Source: Piscirickettsiaceae bacterium | Lineage (GTDB): Bacteria > Pseudomonadota > Gammaproteobacteria > Nitrosococcales > Methylophagaceae | Assembly (NCBI GenBank): GCA_030620285.1 | Contig: JAUXFA010000047.1 | Span: 1 to 7,850 of the forward strand | Length of the DNA: 7,850 bases | Reading direction: 5' to 3' | Shown here: one piece after another, positions 6,168 to 7,850 of the stretch | Layout of the letters: each line of letters begins with the position of its first letter | How positions within the stretch are numbered: the stretch's first letter is position 1 | The notes under the pieces: model-generated | What the model was told of the DNA's origin: nothing | Seen by the model: the letters and a program-made list of their open reading frames with translations, nothing else | The model's database searches: none | Made by a program: the position numbers and the translations under genes

Positions 6168-6947
6168 GTGAAAAGTATGAATAATTTATGGCATAAGTCC
6201 TATTTACTATTCATAGTCAGCTTGATGGTGAGTCAGATAACTATTGCCGCTGAGACAAATAACTGGAACTTTATGATTGAAGGTTATGCACTGGCATCAA
6301 GTATTGACGGTGATGCAGGTGTAGGTCGAGTTGTGAATGCTGAAGTTGATGTAGGATTCGATGATATTCTTGATAACCTAGAGTTAGCTGCAATGGTTCA
6401 TGCAGAGGCATTTCATGAAAATAATTGGGGTGTAATCTTTGATTATGGCTTTATGAATTTAGCTAGCGATAAAGCTCTTCGATTTGGTGGTGCTGTTGAT
6501 GTTGATGCTAGACAAGGTGTTATGGAATTATTTGTAGCTAGAAAATTTTTGCTTCAAAAAGGGCACATTGATATTTATGCTGGTGTAAGGTGGTGGGAGA
6601 ATGAGGTTAACATTGATATTAACCCAGCAATTCTTCCAGGTAGCGTTGAAATCAATGTTGAAAAAGACTGGGTTGACCCAGTGATTGGTATCCGATGGCT
6701 CCACCCATTATCAGAAAAATGGACATTAACCATGCGGGGGGATGTTGGAGGTTTTGGAATAGCCTCAGATTCTACTTGGTTGGTAAGTGCTGGCGCTCAA
6801 TATAAATTCAACCAGAGCTGGAAACTCGATCTTAAATATAAAGCGCTTTGGGTAGATTATGAAGACGGCACACCAGGTGAAAGAGGATATTTCGCATATG
6901 ATACGGTCACTCATGGTCCTATCGTGGGAGCGATATATAGCTTCTAA
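6168..6947 (+). CDS. Outer-membrane beta-barrel protein of unknown cargo
   Basis: The 259-residue product has an N-terminal Sec signal peptide (about 1-28, cleavage near IAA-ET). The rest is rich in alternating polar/aromatic beta strands and ends in phenylalanine (IYSF), the usual last residue recognised by the barrel assembly machinery. Recognisable strands include WNFMIEGYALASSI (33-46), WGVIFDYGFMNL (87-98), IDIYAGVRWW (134-143), WVDPVIGIRWLHPL (168-181), GDVGGFGIASDSTW (191-204) and the final THGPIVGAIYSF (248-259). A barrel of about eight to ten strands is likely; the size is small for a general porin. I recognise the overall look of a family usually annotated only as hypothetical or outer-membrane protein. 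GTG 6168 has AAAGGA at 6153-6158. ATG 6177 is an in-frame alternative that would keep the signal peptide. The close upstream sulfatase hints at passage or binding of a sulfated compound, which is inference. Confidence 0.82.
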   Translation: MKSMNNLWHKSYLLFIVSLMVSQITIAAETNNWNFMIEGYALASSIDGDAGVGRVVNAEVDVGFDDILDNLELAAMVHAEAFHENNWGVIFDYGFMNLASDKALRFGGAVDVDARQGVMELFVARKFLLQKGHIDIYAGVRWWENEVNIDINPAILPGSVEINVEKDWVDPVIGIRWLHPLSEKWTLTMRGDVGGFGIASDSTWLVSAGAQYKFNQSWKLDLKYKALWVDYEDGTPGERGYFAYDTVTHGPIVGAIYSF

Positions 6948-7007
6948 CTAGATAGGTATTACTTAGTGAGGTAGCAACAACTGTACTTATTAAGGAAATA
7001 TCTAGTT
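6946..7007. terminator. Possible bidirectional terminator or mRNA-end hairpin
   Basis: AACTAGATA (6946-6954), overlapping the barrel gene's stop codon, and TATCTAGTT (6999-7007) are perfect reverse complements, followed by TTTA. They lie between convergent genes, where termination from both sides is expected. The 44-base spacer is long for an intrinsic terminator and the stem is AT-rich, so the call is weak. Confidence 0.3.
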
Positions 7008-7034
7008 TTATGTTATGTGCTTAAGGAAAACACA

Positions 7035-7850
7035 TCATACCCAGAATCCCGAAATGCGCTCTATTGTCCAAAATATTGACATACTTCCTATTCCATATGC
7101 TGCAGGCCTTTCTATTTTCTTAATCCAGTCTGTAGAGCGAAATTGAATGGTTTTCAAGACTTGCTCTAGTATCCAGAAAACTAATAGCAGTGTTACGACA
7201 AACAACACTTGACCAATTTCTACACCTATATTGAAGGCTAGCAGGGCTGCTGGAATTTCTGTCTGAGGTAATCCAATTTCACTGAGTGCCGAGGCAAAAC
7301 CGAAGCCGTGTAATAAACCAAAACTGCTTGATACCACAATGGGATAACGCCAGGTCAGCGTGTCACGTCGATCTAATGCGATCTCTCTAGCAAGAAAAAC
7401 AATCGACAACGCTATTGTTGCTTCAATAGGTGGTATCGGTAACCGTACTAACTCTAAGCCGGCAAGTGTTAAGGTAATCGAATGTGCAAGGGTAAACCCG
7501 GTGATGGTCACTAAAATTCGTCGCCAGGTGCCAGCAATAAAGATCAAACAAGCAACAAATAACAGGTGGTCAAGTCCATTCAAAATATGCTCTACACCGA
7601 ATGCTAAATAGGTATTAACAACACCCCAAAATTGCGGAGCGCCTTTAACAATAAACGACGTCGATGATGCGTTTAAACGCGCCGTTTCTGATGAGCCATC
7701 CAGTCGTTGAATGCGTACTAACACATCGGTAGAAACACGCTCTAATCCTTTGATTGAAATTTCTACGCCCGCGAGACCAGCTTGCCGACTAATGGAAGAA
7801 CGCTCAATATAGGCCCCACCAATAAAGGCACTACGCACCTCTGATACAGT
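7035..7850 (-). CDS. HupE/UreJ-type membrane protein, 5' end outside window
   Basis: The frame is still open at the right edge, so the true start lies beyond 7850; 271 codons are visible. Counting from GTG at 7838, residues 1-65 form a soluble beta-rich region (GLERVSTDVLVRIQRLDGSS at 31-50) that precedes the membrane part in the longer HupE/UreJ_2 proteins. About six membrane segments follow from residue 71. The family motifs are HILNGLDHLLF (84-94), TGFTLAHSITL (113-123), PIEATIALSIVFLAREI (137-153), GLLHGFGFASALSEIG (174-189) and FNIGVEIGQ (202-210). The conserved His84, His91, His119, His177 and acidic residues are thought to bind metal. Related HupE and UreJ proteins carry nickel for hydrogenase or urease, but in this subfamily the substrate is often unproven. 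No nickel enzyme is visible here. It faces the barrel gene tail to tail. Confidence 0.85.
   Translation of the reverse strand, partial: TVSEVRSAFIGGAYIERSSISRQAGLAGVEISIKGLERVSTDVLVRIQRLDGSSETARLNASSTSFIVKGAPQFWGVVNTYLAFGVEHILNGLDHLLFVACLIFIAGTWRRILVTITGFTLAHSITLTLAGLELVRLPIPPIEATIALSIVFLAREIALDRRDTLTWRYPIVVSSSFGLLHGFGFASALSEIGLPQTEIPAALLAFNIGVEIGQVLFVVTLLLVFWILEQVLKTIQFRSTDWIKKIERPAAYGIGSMSIFWTIERISGFWV

Noticed and set aside
1..7850. CRISPR array, rRNA or replication origin
   Set aside because: No regularly spaced repeats, rRNA-like sequence or iteron cluster was seen on either strand.

Overview
The window looks like chromosomal DNA of a Gram-negative bacterium, most likely a moderately AT-rich, possibly marine gammaproteobacterium. 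This is inferred from four Sec-exported proteins, an outer-membrane barrel ending in phenylalanine, a surface-antigen (17 kDa antigen-like) domain, a proteobacterial-type class II tRNA-Leu remnant and a HupE/UreJ-type membrane protein. No species can be named from the sequence alone.

Layout. Positions 1-1100 look like the right-hand end of an integrated element: a promoter, a short serine recombinase (95-643) and a closely coupled unknown 112-residue protein (662-1000). The element appears to stop at 1101-1161, a displaced 3' end of a tRNA-Leu(UAA) gene ending in CCA. It is followed by what looks like that tRNA gene's original terminator (1173-1202). This is the classic geometry of a tRNA-integrated island: the intact tRNA copy should lie to the left, outside the window. 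A 12-bp perfect inverted repeat (1219-1248) then precedes the first chromosomal gene.

Positions 1289-6947 carry four genes on the + strand whose products all appear to be exported: a surface-antigen-domain protein (1289-1882), an octaheme c-type cytochrome with HEAT-like and TPR repeats (2057-4372), a formylglycine-type arylsulfatase (4482-6089) and an outer-membrane beta-barrel protein (6168-6947). The gaps are 174, 109 and 78 bp, without a strong terminator between them. Partial co-transcription is therefore plausible but not shown. A convergent, 5'-truncated HupE/UreJ-type gene (7035-7850, minus strand) closes the window.

How they might work together (inference): the barrel could admit a sulfated compound, the sulfatase could remove sulfate in the periplasm, and the multiheme cytochrome could handle electrons there. 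Nothing in the sequence identifies the substrate, and the cytochrome's role may be unrelated. The two points most worth following up are the island junction with its tRNA-like remnant and the cytochrome-sulfatase-barrel neighbourhood.
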